A stretch of DNA of 64,000 nucleotides from Bergeyella zoohelcum ATCC 43767 (GTDB taxonomy: Bacteria > Bacteroidota > Bacteroidia > Flavobacteriales > Weeksellaceae): positions 765,588 to 829,587 of the forward strand of contig NZ_JH932293.1 in assembly GCF_000301075.1 (NCBI RefSeq), given 5' to 3'. Of this stretch, positions 34,419-43,700 are shown one piece after another (position 1 is the stretch's first letter; each line of letters begins with the position of its first letter). A program made the position numbers and the translations under genes. A model generated the notes under the pieces. The model was not told where the DNA came from. It was given only the letters and a program-made list of their open reading frames with translations, and made no database searches.

Positions 34419-35927
34419 ATGAAAAAAATCCGTGTAAGATTCGCACCTAGCCCTACAGGGCCACTCCACTTAGGAGGTGTGAGAACTGCCTTATATGATT
34501 ATCTTTTTGCTAAAAGCCAAGGCGGTGATTTCGTCCTAAGAATAGAAGATACAGATACCGCAAGATTTGTCCCAGGTGCTGAGGATTATATTCAGGAAGC
34601 ACTAGAGTGGTGCGGCATCATTCCGGATGAAAGCCCTAAACATGGTGGAAACTATGGACCTTATAGACAGAGCGAAAGAAGGCACATCTATGACCAATAC
34701 ATTGATGAAATTCTAAAAACGGATTATGCCTACATTGCTTTTGACACCCCTGAAGAGCTAGACGCTATCCGTAAAGAGTTTGAAGAAAAAGGGGAGGTAT
34801 TCTCCTATAATTATCAAACCAGAACTCGGCTGAGAAATTCCGTAGCTTTGCCGAAAGAAGAGGTAGAACGGTTATTAGCAGATAAAACGCCTTTTGTTAT
34901 TCGTTTTAAAATGCCTTTTGATAGAGTATTACAGCTGAATGATATCATCCGAGGAAGTTTTACCGTAAATACCAATGCTTTAGATGATAAGGTTTTGGTA
35001 AAAAATGACGGAATGCCTACCTATCATTTTGCTAATATCATTGATGACCATGAGATGGAAATCACGCATGTCATCCGTGGTGAAGAATGGTTACCCTCTT
35101 TGGGATTACATACTTTGTTATATGAAGCCATGGGCTGGGAGGCACCACAATTTGCTCATTTGTCATTGATTTTAAAACCCGAAGGTAAAGGTAAACTCAG
35201 CAAGAGAGATGGAGCCAAGTTGGGATTTCCAGTTTTTCCATTGGATTTCCATGATGAGGCTACGGGAGAAACATTCATGGGCTATCGTGAGCAAGGCTAT
35301 ATCCCTGCAGCTTTTATTAATTTCTTAGCATTACTAGGATGGAGCCCTGCCGATGATCAAGAAATCCTTTCTATGGATGAAATGATCGCCCAGTTTGACC
35401 TGCATAAAGTCCATAAAGCAGGAGCTAGATTTTCTAAAGAAAAAGCCGAATGGTTTAATCATGAATACCTTCAGAAATGTACAGACCAAGAGGTTTTGGA
35501 GCTTATAAGAAATCAGAAGAATATTTCTTTAGCATCAATAGACACAGAAAAACTACTCAAGGTTATCAGTATGCTGAAAGAGCGAGTTAATTTCCCACAA
35601 GAAATCATGGAACAAGGAAAGTATTTCTTTGAAGCTCCCAATGTGTACGATGAAAAAGCCGTGAAAAAAGCGTGGAATGAAGCTACACCATCGTTATTAA
35701 CACAGCTGAAAGAAGAGGTAAGCAATGCAGGAGAAAACGCAGATTACAAGCAATTGATTCATCATATCGCAGAGAAAAATGAAGTGGGTATGGGGAAAGT
35801 GATGATGCCACTGAGATTAGCCCTCGTAGGAGAACTGAAAGGACCAGATGTACCTGATATTATTTCTGTTCTGGGTAAAGCAGAAACAGTGCATAGGATA
35901 GAAAATGCTTTGGCTAAGTTATCATAA
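34419..35927 (+). CDS. gltX: Glutamyl-tRNA synthetase
   Basis: A protein of 502 residues, class I synthetase. The HIGH-type motif is APSPTGPLHLGGVRTALYDYL near residue 8 and the KMSKS-type motif is KLSKRDGAKLGF near residue 262. VLRIEDTDTARFVPGAED and NIIDDHEMEITHVIRGEEWLPS are typical. It charges tRNA-Glu in the cytosol and supplies tetrapyrrole synthesis. It may also form Glu-tRNA-Gln in organisms with GatCAB; the discriminating status was not determined. Confidence 0.97.
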   Translation: MKKIRVRFAPSPTGPLHLGGVRTALYDYLFAKSQGGDFVLRIEDTDTARFVPGAEDYIQEALEWCGIIPDESPKHGGNYGPYRQSERRHIYDQYIDEILKTDYAYIAFDTPEELDAIRKEFEEKGEVFSYNYQTRTRLRNSVALPKEEVERLLADKTPFVIRFKMPFDRVLQLNDIIRGSFTVNTNALDDKVLVKNDGMPTYHFANIIDDHEMEITHVIRGEEWLPSLGLHTLLYEAMGWEAPQFAHLSLILKPEGKGKLSKRDGAKLGFPVFPLDFHDEATGETFMGYREQGYIPAAFINFLALLGWSPADDQEILSMDEMIAQFDLHKVHKAGARFSKEKAEWFNHEYLQKCTDQEVLELIRNQKNISLASIDTEKLLKVISMLKERVNFPQEIMEQGKYFFEAPNVYDEKAVKKAWNEATPSLLTQLKEEVSNAGENADYKQLIHHIAEKNEVGMGKVMMPLRLALVGELKGPDVPDIISVLGKAETVHRIENALAKLS

Positions 35928-35978
35928 TTATCCATAGTTACTAAAATTTGCGTACATTTGAAAAAATTAAACTTACAG

Positions 35979-36935
35979 ATGGAATATTTAAGTTTTGAAC
36001 AACCGATAAAAGAGCTGATGGATCAGTACCAAACCTGTTCACTCGTAGGGGAAGATGCTGGGGTAGATGTAAAGTTGGCTTGCTCACAAATTGAAGATAA
36101 AATCATAGAAAAGAAAAAGGAAATTTATGGTAATCTTACACCATGGCAAAGAGTACAGCTCTCTAGACATCCCAATAGACCTTATACTTTAGATCATATT
36201 CATGGCATGGTAGATAAAGGTTCTTTTTTAGAACTTCATGGGGATAGAAATTTCGGGGACGACCCTGCTATGGTAGGTGGCTTAGCTACTATAGATGGAC
36301 ATAAAGTAATGATTATAGGTACCCAGAAAGGGCGTACTACCAAAGAAAGACAACACAGAAGATTCGGGATGCCTAACCCTGAGGGATATAGAAAGGCGTT
36401 GAGACTCATGCAGCTGGCAGAGAAATTCCGAATTCCTGTGGTTACCTTGGTGGATACTCCTGGGGCTTATCCAGGATTAGAAGCAGAGGAGAGAGGACAA
36501 GGAGAGGCTATTGCAAGGAATATTTTTGAGATGTCTAGGCTGAAAACGCCTATTTTCACTTATGTCATTGGAGAAGGTGCTAGTGGTGGAGCCTTAGGCA
36601 TAGGAGTAGGCAATAAAGTGTATATGTTAGAGAATACTTGGTACACGGTTATCGCTCCTGAATCTTGTTCTTCTATTCTTTGGAGAAACTGGGATCATAA
36701 AGAAGATGCAGCTAATGCACTTAAACTTACTCCGAAAGATGCTTTAGAGCATGGGTTCATTGATGCCATTATTGAGGAGCCTCTGGGAGGAGCACATTAT
36801 GACCCTGCTGCTTCTAGCATAAATCTCAAAAACTCTATCCTGAACAATATTAAAAGCTTTGCTAAGTTTACGCCAGAACAATTGGTAGAACAAAGACAAA
36901 ATAAATTCATAGCTATGGGGAAATTCAAGGGATAG
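35979..36935 (+). CDS. accA: Acetyl-CoA carboxylase carboxyltransferase subunit alpha
   Basis: A protein of 318 residues, the usual AccA length, starting [16 protein letters not shown] at the ATG 35979. The TTG seven codons earlier overlaps the promoter-like box TACATTTG at 35953-35960, so it is rejected. Family features are [56 protein letters not shown] and [15 protein letters not shown]. With AccD it transfers the carboxyl group from biotin to acetyl-CoA. accD is not in this window. A terminator follows. Confidence 0.96.
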   Translation: MEYLSFEQPIKELMDQYQTCSLVGEDAGVDVKLACSQIEDKIIEKKKEIYGNLTPWQRVQLSRHPNRPYTLDHIHGMVDKGSFLELHGDRNFGDDPAMVGGLATIDGHKVMIIGTQKGRTTKERQHRRFGMPNPEGYRKALRLMQLAEKFRIPVVTLVDTPGAYPGLEAEERGQGEAIARNIFEMSRLKTPIFTYVIGEGASGGALGIGVGNKVYMLENTWYTVIAPESCSSILWRNWDHKEDAANALKLTPKDALEHGFIDAIIEEPLGGAHYDPAASSINLKNSILNNIKSFAKFTPEQLVEQRQNKFIAMGKFKG

Positions 36936-36963
36936 TGTCCCTTTGTGCAATAAATTAAAATAG

Positions 36964-36997
36964 AAAAAGTCGCTTATACTATATAAGCGACTTTTTG
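36964..36997. terminator. Terminator after accA
   Basis: A 13-bp stem AAAAAGTCGCTTA / TAAGCGACTTTTT with a 7-base loop, 28 bp after the stop codon, symmetrical enough to act on both strands. Confidence 0.85.
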
Positions 36998-37099
36998 TTA
37001 GTACATTATTTATATCTCAAATATTGTCTCTTTAAGGTTTGGAAATTAGGTGGTTTAAATTCTCTTGTTTATTGGATAAATATCATCAAAGGGCTGAGC

Positions 37100-37777
37100 T
37101 TATGAGATTTTAAACTGAATATAGGTAATGGTTTTCCCTTTTGCAGCAAATAGCTGCTCGTAATAAGTCTGAATTTCTCTTAATAAAGGTACATTAGGGT
37201 CGTATTCTGGAGCCCCATAGATATCATGATGTGCAGTAACTATCTCATGTCCCAATCCTTCTAATAATCCCAAGGTGTAGCCATGAAGATATTCAGAATC
37301 GGTCTTCAGATGAACGATGCCCTCTTTTTTTAGAATCTTTTTGTACTTATTGAGGAAAATAGGGTTGGTCAGTCTATGTTTGGTTCTTCGGTACTTGATT
37401 TGCGGGTCAGGGAAAGTAATCCATATTTCATCCACTTCATTTTCATCAAAGAAGAGGTCTATGAGTTCTATCTGTGTTCTAAGAAAGCAAACATTGTCCA
37501 TGCCTTTAGCGATGGCTTCTTTGGCTCCGAACCAAAACCGAGCCCCTTTGATATCTACACCGATGAAGTTTTTTTCTGGAAAAGCCTCAGCAAGCCCTAC
37601 AGAATATTCTCCTTTTCCGCAGCCGAGCTCTAAGACAATGGGATTTTCATTCTTAAATACTTCGGTACGCCATTTCCCTTTCAGTGGGTACCCCGCCAGT
37701 GCTTCATCTCTGGTAGGCTGAATTACATTCTGTAGTGTTTTGTTTTCTTCAAATCTTCTTTTTTTATTTTTTCCCAT
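37100..37777 (-). CDS. trmB: tRNA (guanine-N7-)-methyltransferase
   Basis: A protein of 225 residues. The SAM-binding motif I is VLELGCGKGEYSVGLAEAFP, followed by FIGVDIKGARFWFGAKEA and the TrmB-specific segment IWITFPDPQIKYRRTKHRLTNP and HLKTDSEYLHGY. It methylates G46 of tRNAs. It sits downstream of lipA on the minus strand with a gap of about 50 bp, and could be read through from it. Confidence 0.95.
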   Translation of the reverse strand: MGKNKKRRFEENKTLQNVIQPTRDEALAGYPLKGKWRTEVFKNENPIVLELGCGKGEYSVGLAEAFPEKNFIGVDIKGARFWFGAKEAIAKGMDNVCFLRTQIELIDLFFDENEVDEIWITFPDPQIKYRRTKHRLTNPIFLNKYKKILKKEGIVHLKTDSEYLHGYTLGLLEGLGHEIVTAHHDIYGAPEYDPNVPLLREIQTYYEQLFAAKGKTITYIQFKIS

Positions 37778-37827
37778 TATCTTATTTTCAACCTTTCGAT
37801 TTTTTTTTTAACCTTGTAATTTTTAGA

Positions 37828-38694
37828 CTAGTGAATATGTTTTTCTGCGTGATAAGAGCTTCTTACTAGTGGCGAGCTCTCCACATGGCGAAATCCAAGA
37901 CTTTCAGCAAAAACGCGATATTCTTCAAACTCTTCTGGGGTAATGAAACGCTTTACTGCCAAATGTTTTTTAGTCGGCTGGAGGTATTGTCCTAATGTAA
38001 TGATATCTACATTGGCATTTCGTACATCCTCTATTGCTTCGAAGACCTCCTCTTTCGTTTCTCCTAGTCCTAGCATGATGCCTGTTTTGGTGCGTCTTTG
38101 TCCTGCTTCTTTAAGGTATCGGAGTACCTCTAGGCTTCTTTCGTATCGGGCTTGTATTCTTACCTCTCGGGTCAGTCTTTTCACGGTTTCCATATTGTGA
38201 GAAATCACTTCTGGTGCCACAGCAACCAATCGGTCAATATGTTTGGTGATACCTTGAAAATCAGGAATGAGTGTTTCCATGGTGGTGCCAGGTGATATTC
38301 TTCTTACCGCATTCACTGTTTCTGCCCAAAGGATAGAGCCCATATCTTTCAGGTCATCTCTATCTACAGAGGTAAGTACGGCATGTTTTATTTTCATAAG
38401 TTTTATGGAGCGAGCTACCTTTTCGGGTTCGTCCCAGTTCACATCCATAGGTTTTCCTGTTTTTACGCCACAGAAGCCACAGCTTCTGGTACATATATTC
38501 CCTAGAATCATGAAAGTAGCAGTTCCTTCTCCCCAGCATTCTCCCATATTAGGACAGCTTCCACTTTGGCAAATGGTGTTCAGTTTATATTTGTCCACCA
38601 AAGTTCTCAGTTCGCGATAATTTTTCCCAGTAGGGAGTTTTACTCTGATCCATTTTGGCTTTTGTACCGTAGTATTTTGACTAAGATTTTCCAT
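37828..38694 (-). CDS. lipA: Lipoyl synthase
   Basis: A protein of 288 residues with both iron-sulfur cluster motifs: the auxiliary [12 protein letters not shown] (CX4CX5C) and the radical-[11 protein letters not shown] (CX3CX2C), plus the C-terminal [15 protein letters not shown] containing the serine ligand RSSY. It inserts sulfur into octanoyl-E2 to make the lipoyl cofactor. A TACATTTG box on the minus strand at 38719-38712 is its likely promoter element. A lipB gene is not in the window. Confidence 0.97.
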   Translation of the reverse strand: MENLSQNTTVQKPKWIRVKLPTGKNYRELRTLVDKYKLNTICQSGSCPNMGECWGEGTATFMILGNICTRSCGFCGVKTGKPMDVNWDEPEKVARSIKLMKIKHAVLTSVDRDDLKDMGSILWAETVNAVRRISPGTTMETLIPDFQGITKHIDRLVAVAPEVISHNMETVKRLTREVRIQARYERSLEVLRYLKEAGQRRTKTGIMLGLGETKEEVFEAIEDVRNANVDIITLGQYLQPTKKHLAVKRFITPEEFEEYRVFAESLGFRHVESSPLVRSSYHAEKHIH

Positions 38695-38892
38695 AGTATG
38701 AATATCGGGTACAAATGTAAAGAAAATTCACGAAGTAAAATACAAGCATTGAGGTTGGTCTTAAAACCGTTTCCATATCACTTTCCGTTTTTTATGATAT
38801 GATGTTTATAGACTGCATCACAAAATTTATTTTTTATTATTTTAATCACAGTTTGGCATAGTATTTTTATACACATAAGAAACTTCAATATT

Positions 38893-39369
38893 ATGAATAA
38901 GCTATTTGTATTAGGTGCGGCTTCCATTATTCTTGCTTCGTGTGCAAGTGGGAAAATAGCACAGGATAATAGGAAAGATTTTCTTGCAATGAAAGGCGAA
39001 TGGTCATTGACCAGTGTGAACTATGACTCATCAAAATTTAGTATTAAACCTTTTGATGAAGGTGCAGATATCAATTGCTGGATAGGAAGTACATGGAAAC
39101 TGATTCCGAATAATTGGTCGGGTTCTTATACCTTGAATGGAGCGGGTGCTTGTCCTACACTTACGCAGCCTATAAAATTTGAAGTAAAAGATGGGAATCA
39201 TTTTGTTTTCAAAAAAATAGCACAAGGTACTAAGGCAAAGCATAATACAGCAGGATATTCACTGTACTTGGTATCTAGAACCAATGATTATTTTAGTCTG
39301 AGGCAATCTGTACCTTTGGGGGGAGAAATGGTAGATGTGGTCTATAATTTCCAAAAAATCTCTAAATAA
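38893..39369 (+). CDS. Lipocalin-like lipoprotein
   Basis: A protein of 158 residues with a clear lipoprotein signal (MNKLFVLGAASIILASC, Cys17). The mature part starts with MKGEWSLTSVNYD, the opening strand of lipocalin-like domains, contains two Cys (INCWIGSTWKL, GAGACPTL) that may form a disulfide, and ends DVVYNFQKISK. Such proteins are common in Flavobacteriia and of unknown ligand. It precedes an OmpA-type lipoprotein by 22 bp and is probably co-transcribed, suggesting a shared envelope role. Confidence 0.78.
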   Translation: MNKLFVLGAASIILASCASGKIAQDNRKDFLAMKGEWSLTSVNYDSSKFSIKPFDEGADINCWIGSTWKLIPNNWSGSYTLNGAGACPTLTQPIKFEVKDGNHFVFKKIAQGTKAKHNTAGYSLYLVSRTNDYFSLRQSVPLGGEMVDVVYNFQKISK

Positions 39370-39391
39370 TTTTTAAATATAAAATCATCTT

Positions 39392-40081
39392 ATGAAACTG
39401 AATAAATCATATTTATTGGGCATTGGGCTTAGCTCTGCCATGATTTTTACCAGCTGTGAAGCTGTACAAAATTCTAACAATCAACAGAGGGGTACTGCCA
39501 TAGGAGCAGCCTCAGGAGCAATTATCGGAGGAATACTCGGTAACAATCTCGGAAAAGGGAAAAATGCACCGCTGGGTGCTGTACTTGGTGGTGTAGTAGG
39601 AGGTGCAGCAGGAAATGTCATCGGTAGAAAAATGGATAAGCAAGCGAAAGATATTAAAGAAACACTTCCTGGGGCAGAGGTAGAAAGAGTAAATGAAGGA
39701 ATTAGAGTTACTTTTTCTGAAAGCTTAATTAATTTCGCGTTTGATTCTGCTAACCTTTCCGTGGCTTCTAAACAGAATCTAGATAAAATGGCGAAAATTT
39801 TAAAAGATAATCCAGATACCAATATCAATATCTATGGGCATACAGATAGTAAAGGTTCTGATAGCTATAACCAAAAATTATCTGAAAGAAGAGCCGCTGC
39901 TGTAAAATCTTACCTCGTAGCTAAGGGGATTTCTTCCGGAAGAATGTACACCCAAGGTATGGGAGAATCTTCTCCAGTAGCTTCTAATGATACCGATGCA
40001 GGTAGAGCACAAAACCGTAGAGTAGAGTTTGCTATTACGGCAAATGAAAAAATGATTAATGAAGCAAATACTGGAAATTAA
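39392..40081 (+). CDS. OmpA-family lipoprotein with glycine zipper
   Basis: A protein of 229 residues. The lipoprotein signal ends LSSAMIFTSC (Cys22). A glycine-zipper segment (AIGAASGAIIGGILGNNLG, APLGAVLGGVVGGAAGNVIG; residues 35-82) is followed by an OmpA_C domain with SESLINFAFDSANL, IYGHTDSKGSDSYNQKLSERRA and GESSPVASNDTDAGRAQNRRVEF. The Asp and Arg of this domain (HTD, NRR) bind diaminopimelate of peptidoglycan. It resembles YiaD/Pal-like tethers linking the outer membrane to the wall. It ends with a hairpin terminator. Confidence 0.92.
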   Translation: MKLNKSYLLGIGLSSAMIFTSCEAVQNSNNQQRGTAIGAASGAIIGGILGNNLGKGKNAPLGAVLGGVVGGAAGNVIGRKMDKQAKDIKETLPGAEVERVNEGIRVTFSESLINFAFDSANLSVASKQNLDKMAKILKDNPDTNINIYGHTDSKGSDSYNQKLSERRAAAVKSYLVAKGISSGRMYTQGMGESSPVASNDTDAGRAQNRRVEFAITANEKMINEANTGN

Positions 40082-40104
40082 GCTTTATTGAAATTTAAAA
40101 TAAT

Positions 40105-40144
40105 AAACATCGTTTCTCTGAAAAGAAAAGCGATGTTTTTTTTG
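40105..40144 (+). terminator. Terminator after the OmpA-family gene
   Basis: AAACATCG pairs with CGATGTTT around an A-rich loop and runs into TTTTTTTT. Confidence 0.7.
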
Positions 40145-40724
40145 CTTTTAGTGAAGAACTTCTAGCTTTTGGAAATTGGCAAATAGTTTTTTCCTAATCT
40201 CCAATTTCTAAAATCATTGTACATTATTATTTTGCATTATATAAATTTTAATTTCTAAAAGGAGGATGCGGGAAGCAATAGGCAGTAGGTTTTTTGTCTG
40301 ACCTCGTAGAGGTCATATATTTATAGCATGGAATATGATTCCATATAACATACGCCCCCGACGAGGTCGTATTATAAAACGATTTTTATTGCTAAAGATA
40401 TTTGACTCCAATGGGGTCAGTACATGCAGTAGAATTTGGGCGACTGGCTTTTAGCGGATGGTGAATGGTTTTTAACGATTTGTTTTCTAATCTCCAAAAT
40501 CTTTGTACTTTATACTTTGTACATTGTACAATTTCTAATTTCCAATATCTTAACTTTCATCTCTAAAATATAATTTCATGCGTTTAGTGCATCACTATGT
40601 AATTCTAAAATGAGAATTCCCTATCTTTGAGCCTGAAAAAAAAGATTGAACTTAGGGCTTTGATGATTAAAAATATTTTAATCAGCCAGTGAGATTTATC
40701 ATCCAATAATCATTATATATTATT
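40145..40724. other. 580-bp gap with repeat family copies and a palindromic element
   Basis: No gene was found. Two stretches (40150-40240 and 40435-40560) carry the CTTCTAGC / TCTAATCTCCAA / TTGTACATTGTAC words seen elsewhere in the window. Between them, 40298-40440, lie three small palindromes (GACCTCGTAGAGGTC, TGGAATATGATTCCA and GACTCCAATGGGGTC). The ribE-proximal end has a TATCTTTG box at 40622-40629. No FMN riboswitch motif was recognised. Confidence 0.55.
40298..40440. repeat. REP-like element with three short palindromes
   Basis: GACCTC/GAGGTC around 40300-40315, TGGAAT/ATTCCA around 40329-40343 and GACTCC/GGGGTC (one G-U type pair) around 40407-40421 are arranged in series with GACGAGGTCGTA between. 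The design resembles extragenic palindromic repeats. Confidence 0.45.
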
Positions 40725-41309
40725 ATGTTTACAGGAATTATAGAAAGTATTGGGGAAGTTGTTCGTATTGAAAAAAAGGGAAGTAATATAGATTTTACAT
40801 TGAAATGCCCTTTTACGCAGGAGCTGAAAATAGACCAAAGTTTGGCACATAATGGGACTTGCCTTACTGTGGTGGCAATAGATGGAGAAGAATATACGGT
40901 TACTGCCATTAATGAAACCTTGAAAAAAACGAATCTTGGAACTTGGGAAGTGGGTACCAAAGTGAATCTGGAAAGATGTACGCAGATGAATGGAAGATTA
41001 GACGGACATATAGTGCAGGGACATGTGGATACCATAGGAATAGTAAAGTCCATTGAAGACAAGGAAGGAAGTTTTGTTTTTAGCATTGGTTATGATGCAA
41101 GTTTTGTTACTGTTCCACAAGGGTCTATTACAGTGAATGGCATTAGCCTTACCGTAGCCTACAGCGGTGAGAAAGAATTTTCAGTGGCCATCATCCCTTA
41201 CACCTATGAAATGACCAATATGCATCAGCTTGCTGTAGGAGACCAAGTGAATCTTGAGTTCGATATTATAGGAAAATATGTAGCAAAACTAATGTCTGTA
41301 CATGGCTGA
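40725..41309 (+). CDS. ribE: Riboflavin synthase, alpha subunit
   Basis: A protein of 194 residues made of two homologous lumazine-binding halves: MFTGIIESIGEVVRIEKKG at the start with NGTCLTVV, and the second repeat GHIVQGHVDTIGIVKSIEDKEG with VNGISLTVAY. It converts two molecules of dimethyl-ribityllumazine to riboflavin. It overlaps the following histidine kinase by 8 bp, so the two are translationally coupled. Other rib genes are not in this window. Confidence 0.96.
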   Translation: MFTGIIESIGEVVRIEKKGSNIDFTLKCPFTQELKIDQSLAHNGTCLTVVAIDGEEYTVTAINETLKKTNLGTWEVGTKVNLERCTQMNGRLDGHIVQGHVDTIGIVKSIEDKEGSFVFSIGYDASFVTVPQGSITVNGISLTVAYSGEKEFSVAIIPYTYEMTNMHQLAVGDQVNLEFDIIGKYVAKLMSVHG

Positions 41310-42753
41310 AAAATTTAAAAAAATTACCCTTAGGAAAGATTTCTATAAGATAATGCTTGTCATTGCGGCAATCAATATCACATTTACCTTTGCATTGGCA
41401 TATGCCATTTTGAATAATTCATTGGAAGAGATTAATCAATCCGAACTCCAGCGAAAAAATGACGCCATTCTAGGAGCATTAGATTACGCAGTGAGCCATG
41501 AAACTATTACCACGGAGGATATTCATACGGTGCTAAAATCTAAAATATTAGAAATTGCCGATGTGAATAAGCAGGATATTGTGATTTATGACTTAAAAGG
41601 TCAGTTTATTATTTCAAATAAACCGAATGCACAGGTAGAACAAATCAAAATTCCACCCCGATACTTAGAACAAATTATTACAAAAAAAAATAGATTAGAT
41701 ATCCAAGAGTATGATGAGGTACATGAAACCGAAAAGACATCTACATACTCTATTATTACTAATAATTTTTTAGAGCCTATAGGTATTGTTTATCTGCCTT
41801 ATTTTCATAATTCTGATGTGTACAGTCAGTACATAAAAAAATATTTGCTTCAAGGAATTTTGGTCATCGTTTTTTTAGGGATTATATTCTACTTTGCCAG
41901 TGGCTATATGGCGAAAAAACTTACTCGTTCCATTACCCGATATACCGATAAAATACAAAAAGTAACGCTTTTTCAGGATGATTTTACCCCATTAAGATAT
42001 TATAATGATGATGAACTGGGAGAACTCACCAAGGCATATAATAAAATGATACTCCAAATCCAAGAGCAAAGAGAAAGGTTGGCATTTAATGAGAAAGAAA
42101 AAGCATGGAGAGAAATGGCAAAACAGGTGGCACATGAAGTGAAAACACCGCTCACACCTATGCGACTCAGAATTCAGAATTTTGCCCAAAGATTTGACCC
42201 TTCTTTACCTGATATTAGGGAACGAGTAAATAATATGGCGAATTCGGTCATCGGGCATATTGATACCGTCTCTGCTGTGGCATCTGCTTTTTCTCAGTTT
42301 GCTCAGCTTCCCGAGAGAAAAGAAGAAGTATTTGATTTGGTACAAGAAGTGAATAATATTCTTAACCTATACAATGATGCCCCTATCCATTTTCATCATA
42401 ATAAACCTAAAATAGAGATTAAAATGGATAAAGTGTACCTGCATAGAATCCTGACCAATCTTATCACCAATGCCAGAAAAGCTTCTGAAGATGCTGAACG
42501 CCCAATTATCAATGTAGATATAGAGCAAATTAATAAAAGAGTAAGAATTACGGTGGAAGATTTTGGCATCGGGATTCCTAAGGAAATGCACGAGCAAATT
42601 TTCCAGCCTAGTTTTTCTACAAAAACCAATGGTATGGGGCTGGGGCTTACCATGGTAAAAAAGATGGTAGAAGGCTACGGAGGAGAAATTTCCTTACAAT
42701 CTCAAGTAGGTGTAGGAACCAAATTCTTTATCAGTCTCCCTACTAATATTTAG
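41302..42753 (+). CDS. Membrane sensor histidine kinase (NtrY-like)
   Basis: A protein of 483 residues with a transmembrane helix near residues 18-36, a periplasmic sensor of about 130 residues, a second transmembrane helix (GILVIVFLGIIFYFASGYM) near 180-200, then a HAMP region. The HisKA motif is AKQVAHEVKTPLTPMRLR with phosphoacceptor His278, and the ATPase domain has NLITNARKASED (N box), EDFGIGIP (G1) and TNGMGLGLTMVKKMVEGYGG (G2). Its partner regulator is not adjacent. It overlaps ribE by 8 bp. The signal sensed is unknown. Confidence 0.93.
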   Translation: MAEKFKKITLRKDFYKIMLVIAAINITFTFALAYAILNNSLEEINQSELQRKNDAILGALDYAVSHETITTEDIHTVLKSKILEIADVNKQDIVIYDLKGQFIISNKPNAQVEQIKIPPRYLEQIITKKNRLDIQEYDEVHETEKTSTYSIITNNFLEPIGIVYLPYFHNSDVYSQYIKKYLLQGILVIVFLGIIFYFASGYMAKKLTRSITRYTDKIQKVTLFQDDFTPLRYYNDDELGELTKAYNKMILQIQEQRERLAFNEKEKAWREMAKQVAHEVKTPLTPMRLRIQNFAQRFDPSLPDIRERVNNMANSVIGHIDTVSAVASAFSQFAQLPERKEEVFDLVQEVNNILNLYNDAPIHFHHNKPKIEIKMDKVYLHRILTNLITNARKASEDAERPIINVDIEQINKRVRITVEDFGIGIPKEMHEQIFQPSFSTKTNGMGLGLTMVKKMVEGYGGEISLQSQVGVGTKFFISLPTNI

Positions 42754-42867
42754 GCATTTTACCCTACAGTTGAGCGTCTTTGTTAACAAAAAAATAATAC
42801 GAAAAAGAGTTCATATTGTGTGAAAATACCTAATTTTGTAATCAAAATAATATTAAATAATTTGACT

Positions 42868-43641
42868 ATGAAGAAAAATTTATTCTTTGCAGCAGCTTTG
42901 GTAATGTCTTCCATCGTGTCTGCACAAACGAATCTCGTAACTAATGGCGACTTTGAAACAGGAACATTGGCACCTTGGCAAAAAGGTTGGGTAAATTCAT
43001 ACACTGAGCCGACTATTGATGCAAGTCATGCAAGAAGCAGTAATTTTGGTGCAGGGTATGCTAATCCATCGGCAACTACTGGTTTTTATCAGGTGGTGGA
43101 TATAACACCAAGTACCCAATACACACTATCCTTTTGGTATAAAGCAACAGGAAATAAAGATGCAAGACTTTGGTCTTATTTTTATCCAACAGGAGCTACA
43201 ACACCTGCTTATCTAGATTCATCTGCAGCAAATGACCCTTTAAGAAATAATAATGGTTATTTGACGCCTGCTACAGATTGGACGCAACATTCCGTAACTT
43301 TTACCTCTTTAGCAAATGTGGATAGGTTTGTTTTGGCGGTTCGTGCATATAAAAATGGTAATGCTTCATTTGATGATTTCTCTTTAGTACAAGGTACGCT
43401 TTCTACTGTAGATTTTTCAAAATCTAAATTAAGTTTAGTGAAATACACACAGGTAAGTGATGTGATAGAATTTGCAAAGGCTTCTGAAGTGAAAATCTAT
43501 AACATGAATGGACAAGTGGTAAAAGAAGCTAAAGTTTCTGTGGAAGAAAAACTTTCTGTTTCTGACCTCGCTTCTGGAATGTACATCGTAACGGGAATCG
43601 TAAGCGGTGAGAAAGTATCTCAGAAAATCTTAAAAAAGTAA
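42868..43641 (+). CDS. Secreted protein with CBM-like domain and type IX secretion sorting domain
   Basis: About 257 residues from the preferred ATG at 42868, which heads a signal peptide (MKKNLFFAAALVMSSIVSAQ). Residues 22-180 form a jelly-roll carbohydrate-binding-like domain (NLVTNGDFETGTLAPWQKGW, YTLSFWYKATG, NASFDDFSLVQG) as in CBM_4_9 families. The C-terminal 70 residues are a Por secretion tail (EVKIYNMNGQVVKEAKVS, LSVSDLASGMYIVTGI, GEKVSQKILKK). It should pass the outer membrane by the type IX system. The regulator porX is encoded next to it on the other strand. No catalytic domain is present. Confidence 0.86.
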   Translation: MKKNLFFAAALVMSSIVSAQTNLVTNGDFETGTLAPWQKGWVNSYTEPTIDASHARSSNFGAGYANPSATTGFYQVVDITPSTQYTLSFWYKATGNKDARLWSYFYPTGATTPAYLDSSAANDPLRNNNGYLTPATDWTQHSVTFTSLANVDRFVLAVRAYKNGNASFDDFSLVQGTLSTVDFSKSKLSLVKYTQVSDVIEFAKASEVKIYNMNGQVVKEAKVSVEEKLSVSDLASGMYIVTGIVSGEKVSQKILKK

Positions 43642-43659
43642 ATGATAGAATCCTATAAG

Positions 43660-43692
43660 TAAAAAAGCAGCCCTTAAAAAGCTGCTTTTTTT
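43660..43692. terminator. Bidirectional terminator between the type IX cargo gene and porX
   Basis: AAAAAAGCAGC pairs with GCTGCTTTTTT around a 9-base loop, between convergent genes. Confidence 0.85.
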
Positions 43693-43700
43693 GTTTTTTT

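Noticed and set aside
40560..40724. FMN riboswitch before ribE
   Set aside because: The conserved AGGGTTC-type and GGATxxxAGTGC-like elements of the RFN structure were not found; only a TATCTTTG promoter box is visible.
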